A DNA stretch of 50,073 nt from Sulfurimonas sp. (GCA_027068455.1 JAMOSN010000044.1:1-50073); one strand, 5' to 3'. Shown: positions 1 to 11,645, numbered from the stretch's first letter. Numbers and translations are program-made. Notes: generated by a model from the sequence alone, not told the origin.

Positions 1-1021
1 GTTTAAGCAGTAACATCATCGGTTTTTTTGAAGGAGGATTTTGTGAAGGTGGGAAAAAACCAAAAATCTCATCCATATAGAGAATACTTTTTAGCGAAGA
101 TGTACCTCTTTGTTTTCTCATCCAACTGATATAAGCATTGAGCAGCAGTGTAACAAAAAACATTCGCTGTGTATCATTAAGATGAGCTATATTAAAAATA
201 GCGATCTTTGCCTTGCCCTCTTCATCATAGAGCATCTTTTGAATATCCAGTGCTTCACCCTCTATCCATGAAGAAAAAGAGATCGAAGAGATAACACCGT
301 TAAGCGCCATAGCAAGTTTCATTCTCTCTTTTTGCGGATAAAACTGTTTTAGCGATATAATTCCAACCTTCTCAAAAGGCGGTGAAGCAATATAGCCTAT
401 AAGTGCTTCAATAGAGAGAGACTCCCCTTTCATATAATAGTGATAGAAGATATTTGAAAGAAGCAGATGCTCTTTTGAACTCAAAGGATCCGCATCAATA
501 TCCAACAGAGCAAGCAAAGATGAAACCGTCGTATTTATCAATGAAGTCAAAGTATCACTATCATCTAAAACCTCAGCACTAGGAGCTTCAAAACTACCTA
601 AAATATTAACACCCACTCCTGCAGAACTGCCTGGTGTATAGATTGTTTTTTCAACAGCTGCAAATTTTTTTACCCGAGAAAGGTCCTGATAACTTGCCCG
701 TAAACCCTCACGCCACATCGTTGCAACTGCAACAGGATCTTTATTGGATTCAACCCACGGAGCAAACTCTTCAGCCGAGAGATTTTCAAAAGCAAGACAA
801 AGATTCCCCATATCGCCTTTTGGATCAATAACAAGTGAGGGAATATTATCAATAGCTGCTTCTTCTAAAAGATCAATACCAAGCCCCGTTTTTCCAGAGC
901 CTGTCATCCCTATAATCATAGCGTGTGTTGTCAAATCTTTTGATTTGTAGAGCACTAAGCCATTATTGTCACTCTTTGTACCCAGATAGAAAAGTCCAAG
1001 CTTTTCATATATCTCTTGCAT
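1..1021 (-). CDS. HerA/DUF87-like P-loop ATPase, C-terminus cut by window edge
   Basis: Reverse-strand translation from ATG at 1021 is open to the window edge: MQEIYEKLGLFYLGTKSDNNGLVLYKSKDLTTHAMIIGMTGSGKTGLGIDLLEEAAIDNIPSLVIDPKGDMGNL...; Walker A GMTGSGKT and VIDPKGD. Not in the ORF track because it is open-ended. Confidence 0.8.
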   Translation of the reverse strand, partial: MQEIYEKLGLFYLGTKSDNNGLVLYKSKDLTTHAMIIGMTGSGKTGLGIDLLEEAAIDNIPSLVIDPKGDMGNLCLAFENLSAEEFAPWVESNKDPVAVATMWREGLRASYQDLSRVKKFAAVEKTIYTPGSSAGVGVNILGSFEAPSAEVLDDSDTLTSLINTTVSSLLALLDIDADPLSSKEHLLLSNIFYHYYMKGESLSIEALIGYIASPPFEKVGIISLKQFYPQKERMKLAMALNGVISSISFSSWIEGEALDIQKMLYDEEGKAKIAIFNIAHLNDTQRMFFVTLLLNAYISWMRKQRGTSSLKSILYMDEIFGFFPPSQNPPSKKPMMLLLK

Positions 1022-1079
1022 ATATATTTTCCATTAAAAATTGTTATTGATAAATTATAGCACAAAGAAATAAATTAAT

Positions 1080-2435
1080 TTATGACAAAATCCATACAGA
1101 GAATCTTTTTGCTTTTATTTTTGAACTTTGAAGCTTTTGATATGCTATATCTATTTGGTTGTGTGCGATAGCCACATAAGACTGCTTTTCATATATGTTA
1201 ATTTTACCCACATCACTACCTTGAAGAGTTGCATCTTTTGTTAAAGCACCTAAAATATCCCCAGCACGCAACTTATCTTTCTTTCCACCCTCTATAACCA
1301 AAGTGACATATTCTGGCTGCATCTTCAAATCTTCTCTTATCACAAAAGCCTCATCAGCTTTAAGGACAACATTACGATCCTCATACTCTTGAAACTCCTC
1401 TTTCGATTCTACAAGTGTTAGAGCTATCCCTTCTGCTCCTGCACGTCCTGTCCTTCCTATTCTATGAGTATAAATCTCTTTTGTATTTGGCATATCAAAG
1501 TTCACAACCATAGAAAGTTCTTTTATGTCTATCCCTCGCGAAGCAACATCAGTTGCAATCAGCACACGACATGAGCCATTGCTAAACTGCACAAGTACGT
1601 CATTTCTGTCATACTGTTCTAAATCACCATGAAGAGCCAAAGCATCAACATCTCTTTTTTGCAATGTTTGTGCAAGCTGATCTGCTTGAAGTTTTGTATT
1701 GACAAAAACAATACAGTTTTTTGGATTATAACTACTCAAAACACCTAAAAGAGTCTGCTCTTTATCTTCACATATAGTAAATATTTCTTCTATCTCATTA
1801 GCGACCTCTTCTTCTTTCGTTGTAATTTGAAAAGGATTATTTTGAATTTTTTGACTTATTGCCATAATCTCATCATTATAAGTTGCAGAAAACAAAAGTG
1901 TCTGCCTCTTATCTGGAGCGAAGGAAAGAGCAGTTTGTACCTCCTCAATAAATCCCATATCCAACATTCTGTCTGCTTCATCTAAAACAATTGTTTGGAG
2001 ATGTTCTAGAGAGAGTGTACCTTTGTTCAGATGTTTAAGGACACGTCCTGGAGTACCCACTACAATATGTGCTTCATGAAAAAGGCTATTACATTGTTTA
2101 CCAAAAGACTCCCCACCACACAACATCAAAATTTTAATATTATGTTTAAATTTTGCAATAAGACGAAGTTCTGTTGCCACTTGATGTGCAAGTTCACGTG
2201 TTGGACATAAAACAAGAGACTGAATACGAAACTTTTTCACATTGAGATTCTCAAGCAGTCCTATACCAAACGCAGCTGTTTTGCCACTTCCAGTTTTTGC
2301 CTGGGCGATTACATCACCACCTTCAAGTACCAATGGCAAAACAGCCTCTTGAATAGGAGTCATTTTCCCATAACCAATAAACTCTAAATGCTGTGTCATC
2401 TCTAGACTTAGCGGAACTTTTCTATATTTTGTCAT
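1080..2435 (-). CDS. DEAD-box ATP-dependent RNA helicase, DbpA-like
   Basis: AQAKTGSGKT, PTRELAHQ, VLDEADRMLDMGF, LLFSAT, HRIGRTGRAG motifs; C-terminal DbpA-type RNA-binding-like region. Confidence 0.93.
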   Translation of the reverse strand: MTKYRKVPLSLEMTQHLEFIGYGKMTPIQEAVLPLVLEGGDVIAQAKTGSGKTAAFGIGLLENLNVKKFRIQSLVLCPTRELAHQVATELRLIAKFKHNIKILMLCGGESFGKQCNSLFHEAHIVVGTPGRVLKHLNKGTLSLEHLQTIVLDEADRMLDMGFIEEVQTALSFAPDKRQTLLFSATYNDEIMAISQKIQNNPFQITTKEEEVANEIEEIFTICEDKEQTLLGVLSSYNPKNCIVFVNTKLQADQLAQTLQKRDVDALALHGDLEQYDRNDVLVQFSNGSCRVLIATDVASRGIDIKELSMVVNFDMPNTKEIYTHRIGRTGRAGAEGIALTLVESKEEFQEYEDRNVVLKADEAFVIREDLKMQPEYVTLVIEGGKKDKLRAGDILGALTKDATLQGSDVGKINIYEKQSYVAIAHNQIDIAYQKLQSSKIKAKRFSVWILS

Positions 2436-2473
2436 TTTTTACCATTAACTTTCTGCAGTATGTCTGCATATTT

Positions 2474-3349
2474 TTAGCAAATACCATATACTTTGGCACG
2501 CTTTAGGATGTACTGAGAATAAGGCAGCATCGTATTTTTTTCTGCCATCATTCCATCTTGGGAAAACACTGCACTTTGTGCTTCAACTATCTCTTTTGCT
2601 CTTTCATACTCTTTGTGTGTTACTCTATAAAGCTTATTTGCCAACTCTATCTGATTGGGATGGATAATAGTCTTTCCAAAAAGACCCTCTTTTAAATCCC
2701 TCTCAACATCCTTTATAAAGCCATTTTTATCCTCAAAACAAGGATACACACCACCACTCACCATAAACCCCGCACTTTTCATCGTTGCTAAAAAATTTCC
2801 CAGTACATAATGGGTAACTGCAAAATCAAAAACTGACTCTTCACATTTTCTACGCATATTCAGAACTTTGAGCATATCTTCAAGCCCAAAACGAACTAAC
2901 ACAATGTTAGTTTTAGCTGTTAGCAATATATCTTTAAGCTTTTGGAGTTGCGTGTTGCTAAAGAGTTCCTCTCCTTCAATAGAAGGCATAATTTTAAAGT
3001 CTGTTTTTGCAAGCAGTTGTAAATACGCATCTGCATTGTTAAGAGAAAACTTTGGCAATACGAAGCCATCGAGTTGTTCTATTTTTTGCAGTTGCAGAAG
3101 CCTTAAAAGCATATCGGGATTTTTTGGGCGTAAAAAAACAAGTGGTGATATGTTTGTTATAGAACCAAGATGTTGTTGTAAATCCTCCAAAGCACTCTCA
3201 AGAGCAGATACTTCAAGACCATCTTCAAAATCGATCACTATGCTCTTGAGTTCTTTATACTTTTCTCTCCTAAGAATAGTATGAAGATTTTTATGGGAAG
3301 CGGGCACAAACAAAGTTGCACCAATATCTACACCATCACACTCTCTCAT
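2474..3349 (-). CDS. HpcH/HpaI aldolase / CitE-like citrate lyase beta family protein
   Basis: LFVPASHK..., VIDFEDGLEVSALESAL, LVRFGLEDM, IIHPNQIELAN pattern typical of the CitE family. Confidence 0.8.
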   Translation of the reverse strand: MRECDGVDIGATLFVPASHKNLHTILRREKYKELKSIVIDFEDGLEVSALESALEDLQQHLGSITNISPLVFLRPKNPDMLLRLLQLQKIEQLDGFVLPKFSLNNADAYLQLLAKTDFKIMPSIEGEELFSNTQLQKLKDILLTAKTNIVLVRFGLEDMLKVLNMRRKCEESVFDFAVTHYVLGNFLATMKSAGFMVSGGVYPCFEDKNGFIKDVERDLKEGLFGKTIIHPNQIELANKLYRVTHKEYERAKEIVEAQSAVFSQDGMMAEKNTMLPYSQYILKRAKVYGIC

Positions 3350-3948
3350 ACCTTATCTATCCGAAACCATCCAGCTATGGAGTGACGTGTTTTATTTGCA
3401 GGCAAAACTTCATGAGGAAACTCTTCACTTAAAAAAACTACTAAAGTGTTGCGTGTTGGAAGCAGTTTTTCCAAAACTGTATCGTTTTTGTCATAAATAA
3501 CAAGCTCACCACCATCACTCTGTTGCCAAGTATCATTGAGATAGTATACAGTTGTAACAACTCTGTTTTTGGAGTTTTTAAAAGCATCAAGATGTTTTTC
3601 GTAAAAATCACCCACTTCATATTTTGCAAAATGTGCTTCATAATAATGTAATCCTAAAAAAAGGGAACGGTTTAGATACAAACGTAAACCTTCTGCAAAC
3701 TCTAAAAAACTTTTTTCTACTGCATTATCATCCTCTAACCAATGAATTTTATCACGACGACGATTTTTATCGATATGAAGCTGCGTGTTTGCAGAGATAC
3801 CTGCTTCTTTATAATTTTGCAAAGAGGTTGCGTGTTGGGCTAAACGTTGTATTGTACTAGGAGAAAGAGCATTCTCTATAACAGCATAACCCTTTTGCAC
3901 CAAAGACTCAGTAATTGTTTCGTAAAGATGTTTGTATGAAGTTTCCAT
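3346..3948 (-). CDS. 2OG-Fe(II) oxygenase (prolyl 4-hydroxylase-like)
   Basis: YEKHLDAF..., VVTTVYYLNDTWQQSDGGELVIYD, FPHEVLPANKTRHSIAGWFR: HxD...H...R jelly-roll dioxygenase pattern; 4-bp overlap with the downstream gene. Confidence 0.85.
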   Translation of the reverse strand: METSYKHLYETITESLVQKGYAVIENALSPSTIQRLAQHATSLQNYKEAGISANTQLHIDKNRRRDKIHWLEDDNAVEKSFLEFAEGLRLYLNRSLFLGLHYYEAHFAKYEVGDFYEKHLDAFKNSKNRVVTTVYYLNDTWQQSDGGELVIYDKNDTVLEKLLPTRNTLVVFLSEEFPHEVLPANKTRHSIAGWFRIDKV

Positions 3949-3998
3949 AAGAGAAGTATATACTTACACCCCCAAGGGTGTCAAGTATAAAAGAAAAT

Positions 3999-4979
3999 TT
4001 AGATAGGTAAAACTCTAATTTTTTTAGAAAGTTTCTCTTTTAAAGTACTCTCAATTGCATAAAGTGTTCCTGTTGCACTTGAAGCACAACCATTACATGC
4101 ACCAAGATAACGGATATAGATATCGATGTAATCATCAGATTTTTTAATATCTATAATCTCCATATCTCCACCATCCATAATCAAGAATTGACGAACATTT
4201 TCATCAATGATAGCATCTACTGCTTTGATTTGTTGTACAAGTGTCATCTCTTCAAACGGAACATCACCAGTTGCTTGAGCATCTGCTGCTTTTTTCATCT
4301 TCTCTTCATCCATCTCTTTGCGAGTCTGTTCTAGAATATCAACAAGGTACCATTCTCTATCTTCATGTCCACCTGGTTTGATACAAGATTTACAAAAACC
4401 ACCAGCTTTTGTATAATCTGTAATCTCTTCAACAGTTTTAAGGTCATTTAACTTGATAACCTCTTTAATAGTGTTGAGTGATACACGAGCACACTCACAT
4501 ACGATAATCTCATCTTCAAAACTCTCTTCATCAACACCCAAGTATAATGAAGCTGCTTTTTTGATAACATCGTATGCCATAACTGAACAGTGCATCTTTT
4601 GTGGTGGAACTGCAGGAGTATCTGGATCATCACGCAATGCTTTTTCAACATCGATATTTGTTATCTTTACTGCTTCTTGGACAGTTTTGCCGATACAAAG
4701 TTCCGTCATAACATCAGAACTTGCAATAGCAGTACCACAACCAAAAGATTTAAAACGAGCATTTACAATTTTATCTGTTTTTGGATCAATCTCCCAGTAC
4801 AAACGAACTGCATCTCCACAGCTCTCAGCACCAAAGTCAGCAACAATAAGCTTGTTGCCATGAGCTTCTGCCTCTTCTGGAGTAATCTCCCCTTGGTATC
4901 TTGGGTTATTCATTAAAGTTGTTACTTTATTTGAGTACGCATCCCAAAGTGATGCGCCTAATAAATCATCTTTTGCCAT
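3999..4979 (-). CDS. nifU: NifU Fe-S cluster assembly scaffold (IscU-like + BFD [2Fe-2S] + NifU C-terminal domain)
   Basis: FGAESCGDAVRLYWE, FKSFGCGTAIASSD, VCECARVSLNTI, GGFCKSC, YLGACNGCASS motifs. Confidence 0.94.
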   Translation of the reverse strand: MAKDDLLGASLWDAYSNKVTTLMNNPRYQGEITPEEAEAHGNKLIVADFGAESCGDAVRLYWEIDPKTDKIVNARFKSFGCGTAIASSDVMTELCIGKTVQEAVKITNIDVEKALRDDPDTPAVPPQKMHCSVMAYDVIKKAASLYLGVDEESFEDEIIVCECARVSLNTIKEVIKLNDLKTVEEITDYTKAGGFCKSCIKPGGHEDREWYLVDILEQTRKEMDEEKMKKAADAQATGDVPFEEMTLVQQIKAVDAIIDENVRQFLIMDGGDMEIIDIKKSDDYIDIYIRYLGACNGCASSATGTLYAIESTLKEKLSKKIRVLPI

Positions 4980-5012
4980 CTTGATATATTCCTTTATCTT
5001 TTTTCTGTTATT

Positions 5013-6248
<1,236 letters not shown>

Positions 6249-6403
6249 TTAAATTGGGTTAAATTTTTAAATGAGACAAATTTTGTCCTCTTTTTAGTAT
6301 TGACATAATAATAGCTTTGACATTATGATTAGCTTAAGCAAAACTGATTTTATATTTGCTTTAAGGATGAAAACAGTTATAATTGCATCAAAGGATATAA
6401 ATT

Positions 6404-6913
6404 ATGTGTAATTTTAACAACCAAAGCCCAGAGACACAAGAACTACTTCACCTCTTTATGCAAAAAGCAGCAAAAGAACTCGGTGGAGTTAATTTTTTAC
6501 TTTCTCTTATAGAAGCGATACGCTCAAAAAAACCTCATCCACTTATGATCAAAGAGACCAAAATAGCTTCTAACAACTCTATTATAAAGTGGAATAAAGT
6601 GATTTTTAAAGATAAAGTTGATCTTTTGGAGTATATTTTAGTAGCACATAAAGATGCTCAAGAGAAAGATTTTAATATTTTAGAAGAACCAAACAGTAAA
6701 AAAAAGAAAAATATTATCAATATGGTAAAAACACTCTCCCCCATCGAGTTTGTAACTACACCCCAAAATCCAAACGATGGAAACGGTTTTAGTTTTGGTG
6801 TTTTTGATACGGTTGATTTTGAAAATGACACAGTAAAGCTCAACCCTATTTTCGTTGCTATCTTTTTTTGTTCTCCAGAATTTACAAAAAAAGCGCTTAA
6901 ACACACCATCTAA
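6404..6913 (+). CDS. Hypothetical protein
   Basis: 169-codon ORF with a TATAAT-like -10 at 6378-6383; divergent from nifS; family not recognised. Confidence 0.65.
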   Translation: MCNFNNQSPETQELLHLFMQKAAKELGGVNFLLSLIEAIRSKKPHPLMIKETKIASNNSIIKWNKVIFKDKVDLLEYILVAHKDAQEKDFNILEEPNSKKKKNIINMVKTLSPIEFVTTPQNPNDGNGFSFGVFDTVDFENDTVKLNPIFVAIFFCSPEFTKKALKHTI

Positions 6914-6978
6914 AAAACTCATTTTAAACCTCTTATGGTATAATCGCGCCACTAATTATATTTTAAAGGTTCATCATT

Positions 6979-8250
6979 ATGGGTCAAACTATTACAGAAA
7001 AAATATTTTCCGAGCATGTCGGTCGCAAGGTATATGCTGGTGAGATTGTCCGTTCACCAATCGATATGGTTATTGGTAACGATATTACAACCCCTATCTC
7101 AATCAAAGCATTTGAAGAAAGCGGTGCTACAAAACTTGCTAATCCAGATGGATTCTCTATCGTTTTAGACCACTTTATCCCTGCAAAAGATATTGCATCA
7201 GCAAATCAGGCACGTATCAGCCGTGACTTTGCAAAAAAACACAACTTAAAAAATTTCTTTGATGAAAAAGATATGGGAATTGAGCATGCTCTTTTACCAG
7301 AAAAAGGGCTTGTTGTTCCTGGTGATGTTATCATCGGAGCTGATTCTCATACATGTACCCATGGTGCACTTGGCGCATTCTCAACTGGAATGGGTTCAAC
7401 TGATCTTGCTTTTGCCATGATTACAGGAGGCAACTGGTTTAAAGTTCCTGAATCTATCAAAGTGGTTCTCTCAGGAAAACCTGGAAAATACACAACAGGA
7501 AAAGATATCATCTTGGAGATCATCCGTATGATTGGTGTGGATGGTGCTTTATATAAAACTTTAGAGTTTACAGGAAGCACTATAGAGCACTTAACAATGG
7601 ATGACAGATTTTCTATGTGTAATATGGCTATCGAAGCAGGTGCAAAAAGTGGTATCGTTGCTGTTGATGATATCACTCGTGAATTTTTAGCAGACAAAGA
7701 TTTAGCACGAGAACCAAAAGAGCATTTTTCAGATGAGGATGCTTCTTATGTTCAAGTTCTTGAAATTGATGTTGCAAACCTTGATCCTGTAATTGCATAC
7801 CCATTTTTGCCATCAAACGGTCACTCAATCAATCAAGCAGTTGCGGACAAAATCAAGGTAGATCAAGCATTTATCGGAAGTTGTACCAATGGTCGCTTAG
7901 CAGACTTAAAAGTTGCTGCTGAAATTTTAAAAGGGCAAAAAGTACATCCAGATGTTCGCCTTATTGTTACACCAGGTACACAAAAAATCTTACGTGAAGC
8001 AAACCACTTAGGTTACATCGACATCATCGTAGATGCTGGTGGTGTTGTCAGCAACCCTACATGTGGTGCTTGTCTTGGTGGTTATATGGGAATCTTAGGT
8101 GACAATGAAGTGGCAATCTCTACAACAAACAGAAACTTTGTTGGTCGTATGGGAAGCCGTTCATCAAAAGTTTACCTTGCAAATTCTGCTGTCGCGGCAT
8201 ACTCAGCAATTACAGGTTTCATTAGTGATCCAAGAGATATAAAACTCTAA
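6979..8250 (+). CDS. leuC: 3-isopropylmalate dehydratase large subunit (aconitase family)
   Basis: GADSHTCTHGALGAFSTGMGSTD, GSCTNGRLADL, NPTCGACLGGYMGILG. Confidence 0.93.
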   Translation: MGQTITEKIFSEHVGRKVYAGEIVRSPIDMVIGNDITTPISIKAFEESGATKLANPDGFSIVLDHFIPAKDIASANQARISRDFAKKHNLKNFFDEKDMGIEHALLPEKGLVVPGDVIIGADSHTCTHGALGAFSTGMGSTDLAFAMITGGNWFKVPESIKVVLSGKPGKYTTGKDIILEIIRMIGVDGALYKTLEFTGSTIEHLTMDDRFSMCNMAIEAGAKSGIVAVDDITREFLADKDLAREPKEHFSDEDASYVQVLEIDVANLDPVIAYPFLPSNGHSINQAVADKIKVDQAFIGSCTNGRLADLKVAAEILKGQKVHPDVRLIVTPGTQKILREANHLGYIDIIVDAGGVVSNPTCGACLGGYMGILGDNEVAISTTNRNFVGRMGSRSSKVYLANSAVAAYSAITGFISDPRDIKL

Positions 8251-8307
8251 AAGCTCACTTTTTTCTCCTATAATTACAAAAATTTTACTCTATAAAGGTT
8301 AAGTAAT

Positions 8308-9597
8308 ATGAAAAAAATTCTTCTTAGCGCAGCACTGTTAGTAGCAAGTGCTACAATGGCACAAGATTACAAATATGAACTTTCTCCTATGATTGGTTAC
8401 AACATAGCAGAAGGCAATCTCAATATGAAACATAATGGATATTTCACGGGTGGTCTTGAACTTCAAATCAATTCTGACTCCAAAATAGCACCTGAGTTTT
8501 CTATCTATTTTGCACCAAAAGCAGACTATGAAACAACTGGGGATACGAAGGTTACACGTGGTGCATTCAACGGTGTTTATACTTTTGATGCGATAGATAG
8601 CATGATACCATTTGCAAAACTTGGTGCTGGTCTTGAAAAAATATCAACTGAGAGATACGGCAATGAAGATGGTTTCTTTTTAGATGCTGGTGCTGGTTTA
8701 AAAGTACCATTTACAAAACAGTTGGCATTCAAAGCAGAAGCTATCTATATGGCAAAAATTGGTCATGAACATGCAGGAAATGCAGACAGTAACTTAATGG
8801 CTCTTGTTGGTCTGACATACTCTTTTGGTGCTACTGCACAAAAAGCTGCACCTAAAAAAGAAGTAGTAGTTGCTACTGTTGTTGACGGTGATGATGACAA
8901 CGATGGTGTTTTAAATTCAAAAGACAGCTGTATCGATACACCTGCAAATACTCCAGTAGATGCTTTAGGATGTGCACTTCCTCAAGACAGTGACCATGAT
9001 GGTGTTTTAAACAATGCAGATAAATGTCCAAATACACCTGCTGGAACAAAAGTTGATGCACAGGGATGTAAACTTGCATTTGATGCAGACAATGATGGTG
9101 TAGCAGACAAGATGGATCAATGTCCAAACACACCAGCTGGAACAAAAGTTGATGCAAATGGTTGTGATATAGATATGGATCATGATGGTGTTTTAAATGC
9201 AAATGACATCTGTCCAAATACTCCACTTGGAGAAGCTGTAAACAGTGATGGTTGTCCTGCAACTATCGATTTACATATCAATTTCGAAAACAACTCTTAC
9301 AAAGTGAAAAAAGAGTCTTTTGAGAATGTTTATAAATATGCGAAATTCCTTAAAGATCATACAAACTACAGTGCGAAAATTGTAGGTTACACTGACAGTA
9401 TGGGAAGTGCAGCATACAACCAAAAACTTTCAGAGAAAAGAGCTAATGAAGTAAAAAGAATGTTAATTGCAAGTGGTGTTAATCCTGCTCAGCTTACAGC
9501 TGAAGGTAGAGGTGAAGCAAACCCTGTTGCAAGCAATGATACTGCTGAAGGTCGTGCACAAAACAGACGTATAGAAGCAGAACTTATCAGACATTAA
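8308..9597 (+). CDS. OmpA-family outer membrane protein with thrombospondin type 3 repeats
   Basis: Signal peptide MKKILLSAALLVASATMA; four DxDxDGVxxxxDxCPNTPxGxxVDxxGC repeats; OmpA C-terminal GYTDSMGSAAYNQKLSEKRANEVKRML. Confidence 0.92.
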   Translation: MKKILLSAALLVASATMAQDYKYELSPMIGYNIAEGNLNMKHNGYFTGGLELQINSDSKIAPEFSIYFAPKADYETTGDTKVTRGAFNGVYTFDAIDSMIPFAKLGAGLEKISTERYGNEDGFFLDAGAGLKVPFTKQLAFKAEAIYMAKIGHEHAGNADSNLMALVGLTYSFGATAQKAAPKKEVVVATVVDGDDDNDGVLNSKDSCIDTPANTPVDALGCALPQDSDHDGVLNNADKCPNTPAGTKVDAQGCKLAFDADNDGVADKMDQCPNTPAGTKVDANGCDIDMDHDGVLNANDICPNTPLGEAVNSDGCPATIDLHINFENNSYKVKKESFENVYKYAKFLKDHTNYSAKIVGYTDSMGSAAYNQKLSEKRANEVKRMLIASGVNPAQLTAEGRGEANPVASNDTAEGRAQNRRIEAELIRH

Positions 9598-9604
9598 CAC
9601 CTAT

Positions 9605-10189
9605 ATGATACAAATTCCTTGTGTCATCTTTGCGGGTGGTAAAAGTTCTAGAATGGAAGAGGATAAATCTCTTCTTCCATTTGGCTCCTATCCAACACTT
9701 GTAGAATATCAACACGCAAGACTCTCCAAAATTTTTTCAAAAGTTTATATCTCTTGTAAAGAGAAATCCAAATTTGATTTCGATGCACATTTTATTGAGG
9801 ATAAACCCACTTATAATGTTTTTGCTCCTACTGTTGGATTTGTATCTATTTTTGAAACACTCTCTATGGAAAAACTCTTTATCATAAGTGTTGATTCTCC
9901 CTTTGTCACACAAAAGGAGATAAAACAACTATTTGTAGAAGATAAGAACTCCTATGATGCAACCATCGCCAAAACAGAAGATGGTGTACAGCCATTATGT
10001 GGTATCTATCACAGAAGTATGCTTCCTTATTTTTACAATATGCTCCAAAGCGATACCCATAAACTTACAAAAACACTTTATAAAGTAAATACAAAATTTG
10101 TTTTCTTTAATGACAAACAACCCTTTTTAAATCTAAATTATCCACATGAATACCAAGAAGCACTCAAACTTGTAAACACTTTGTTATAA
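9605..10189 (+). CDS. mobA: Molybdenum cofactor guanylyltransferase
   Basis: IPCVIFAGGKSSRMEEDKSLLPFG nucleotidyltransferase signature; later DGVQPLCGIYH. Confidence 0.88.
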   Translation: MIQIPCVIFAGGKSSRMEEDKSLLPFGSYPTLVEYQHARLSKIFSKVYISCKEKSKFDFDAHFIEDKPTYNVFAPTVGFVSIFETLSMEKLFIISVDSPFVTQKEIKQLFVEDKNSYDATIAKTEDGVQPLCGIYHRSMLPYFYNMLQSDTHKLTKTLYKVNTKFVFFNDKQPFLNLNYPHEYQEALKLVNTLL

Positions 10190-10271
10190 TAAAAGAGATT
10201 TGCCCTAAAAACTCACTAAATTTTTTTATAATTAGCTTTTAGACTCTAAAACTTACCAAAAGGTATCTACC

Positions 10272-11645
10272 ATGAAAAAACTTCTTCTGTCTCTTTTACT
10301 TATAAGCACAATTGCAACAGCCGAACATAGATATAACTATGAAATTACTCCTATGATAGGCTATAATCTAGCGGAGGGAAATATCAATGTTGATAACTAT
10401 CTTTCCTATGGAGCAGAGATACAGTGGAACAATATATCTCCAGCTATTAAACCTGAACTCTCATTTTTTCAAGCATCTACTGACTACGATGCACCTACCT
10501 CGCTCTCTGGTACTTCTACAGATATCACGCGTATAGCTCTTAATGGTGTTTACGATTTGGATTTTTCTGAAGTTATTGTTCCTAGTATCAAACTAGGTTT
10601 GGGGTATGAAAACTTTTCAAACCCTTCTAACTCAGGAAACCATAACAGTATTTATGCAGATACAGGAGTCAGTTTAAAGTTTTTTCTCCTGCCATCTGTT
10701 GCATTAAAAGCAGAAGCTCTTTATCTCCTTAAAAATAATAAAAATCGTTACGACAATAACCTGCATATCCTTTTAGGAATCACTTTTGCCATAGACCAAC
10801 GTATATACAAAAGAGAACTTCAACCAACACAGGAACTTGCACCCCAAGATGATGACCAAGATGGTGTTATTAACGATAATGACCTGTGCCCAAATACTCC
10901 AATGGGGGTCAGTGTTGATGAACAAGGATGTGCACTTGATGATGATAACGACGGTGTTACAAATTATAAAGACAAATGTCCAAATACTCCATATGGTGCT
11001 GATGTTGACAATGAAGGTTGTGAACTTGATTCAGATAAAGATGGAGTGGTTAATTCAAAAGATGATTGTCCTCAGACTCCATATGGAGAAGATGTAGATA
11101 AGCATGGATGTTCACTCGATAGTGATAACGATGGTATTTTAGATGTTGATGATCTCTGTCCGCATACACCAGAGGGTATAAAAGTTGATGCAACAGGATG
11201 TGAGCCTGACAGTGATGGAGATGGTGTTGTTGATTCAAAAGATTTATGTCCAAATACACCTCAAGAGGTTAAAAAAGTGGACAAAAATGGATGTTTTACA
11301 ACACGTAATCTCCATATTAACTTTAAAACTGGTTCATCTCAAATTGATGTAAACTCTTTACCAAAGATTGAAGAGTTTGCCAATTTCTTAAAATCTGTTC
11401 CACTTTACAATGTCACAATTGTTGGACATACAGATAATGTTGGTACAAGAGCAAATAACCTCAAACTCTCACAACGAAGAGCAAATCGTGTCAAAGATCT
11501 CCTTATTGAAGAGGGTGTCGATGCAGATTCCATTACAGCTATTGGCAAAGGTGAGGATAATCCTGTAGCATCAAATAACACAGCCCAAGGTCGCGCACAA
11601 AACAGACGTATAGAAGCGATACTTCAAGAAAAAAACAATCAATAA
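10272..11645 (+). CDS. OmpA-family outer membrane protein with thrombospondin type 3 repeats (paralogue of 8308-9597)
   Basis: Signal peptide; YEITPMIGYNLAEGNINV matches the paralogue's start; five TSP3 repeats; OmpA domain GHTDNVGTRANNLKLSQRRANRVKDLL. Confidence 0.92.
   Translation: MKKLLLSLLLISTIATAEHRYNYEITPMIGYNLAEGNINVDNYLSYGAEIQWNNISPAIKPELSFFQASTDYDAPTSLSGTSTDITRIALNGVYDLDFSEVIVPSIKLGLGYENFSNPSNSGNHNSIYADTGVSLKFFLLPSVALKAEALYLLKNNKNRYDNNLHILLGITFAIDQRIYKRELQPTQELAPQDDDQDGVINDNDLCPNTPMGVSVDEQGCALDDDNDGVTNYKDKCPNTPYGADVDNEGCELDSDKDGVVNSKDDCPQTPYGEDVDKHGCSLDSDNDGILDVDDLCPHTPEGIKVDATGCEPDSDGDGVVDSKDLCPNTPQEVKKVDKNGCFTTRNLHINFKTGSSQIDVNSLPKIEEFANFLKSVPLYNVTIVGHTDNVGTRANNLKLSQRRANRVKDLLIEEGVDADSITAIGKGEDNPVASNNTAQGRAQNRRIEAILQEKNNQ

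Noticed and set aside
8873-11259. His/Leu-rich antisense ORFs and short DNA repeats inside the OmpA genes
   Set aside because: By-products of the Asp/Cys-rich TSP3 protein repeats; no CRISPR-like spacing and no cas genes.
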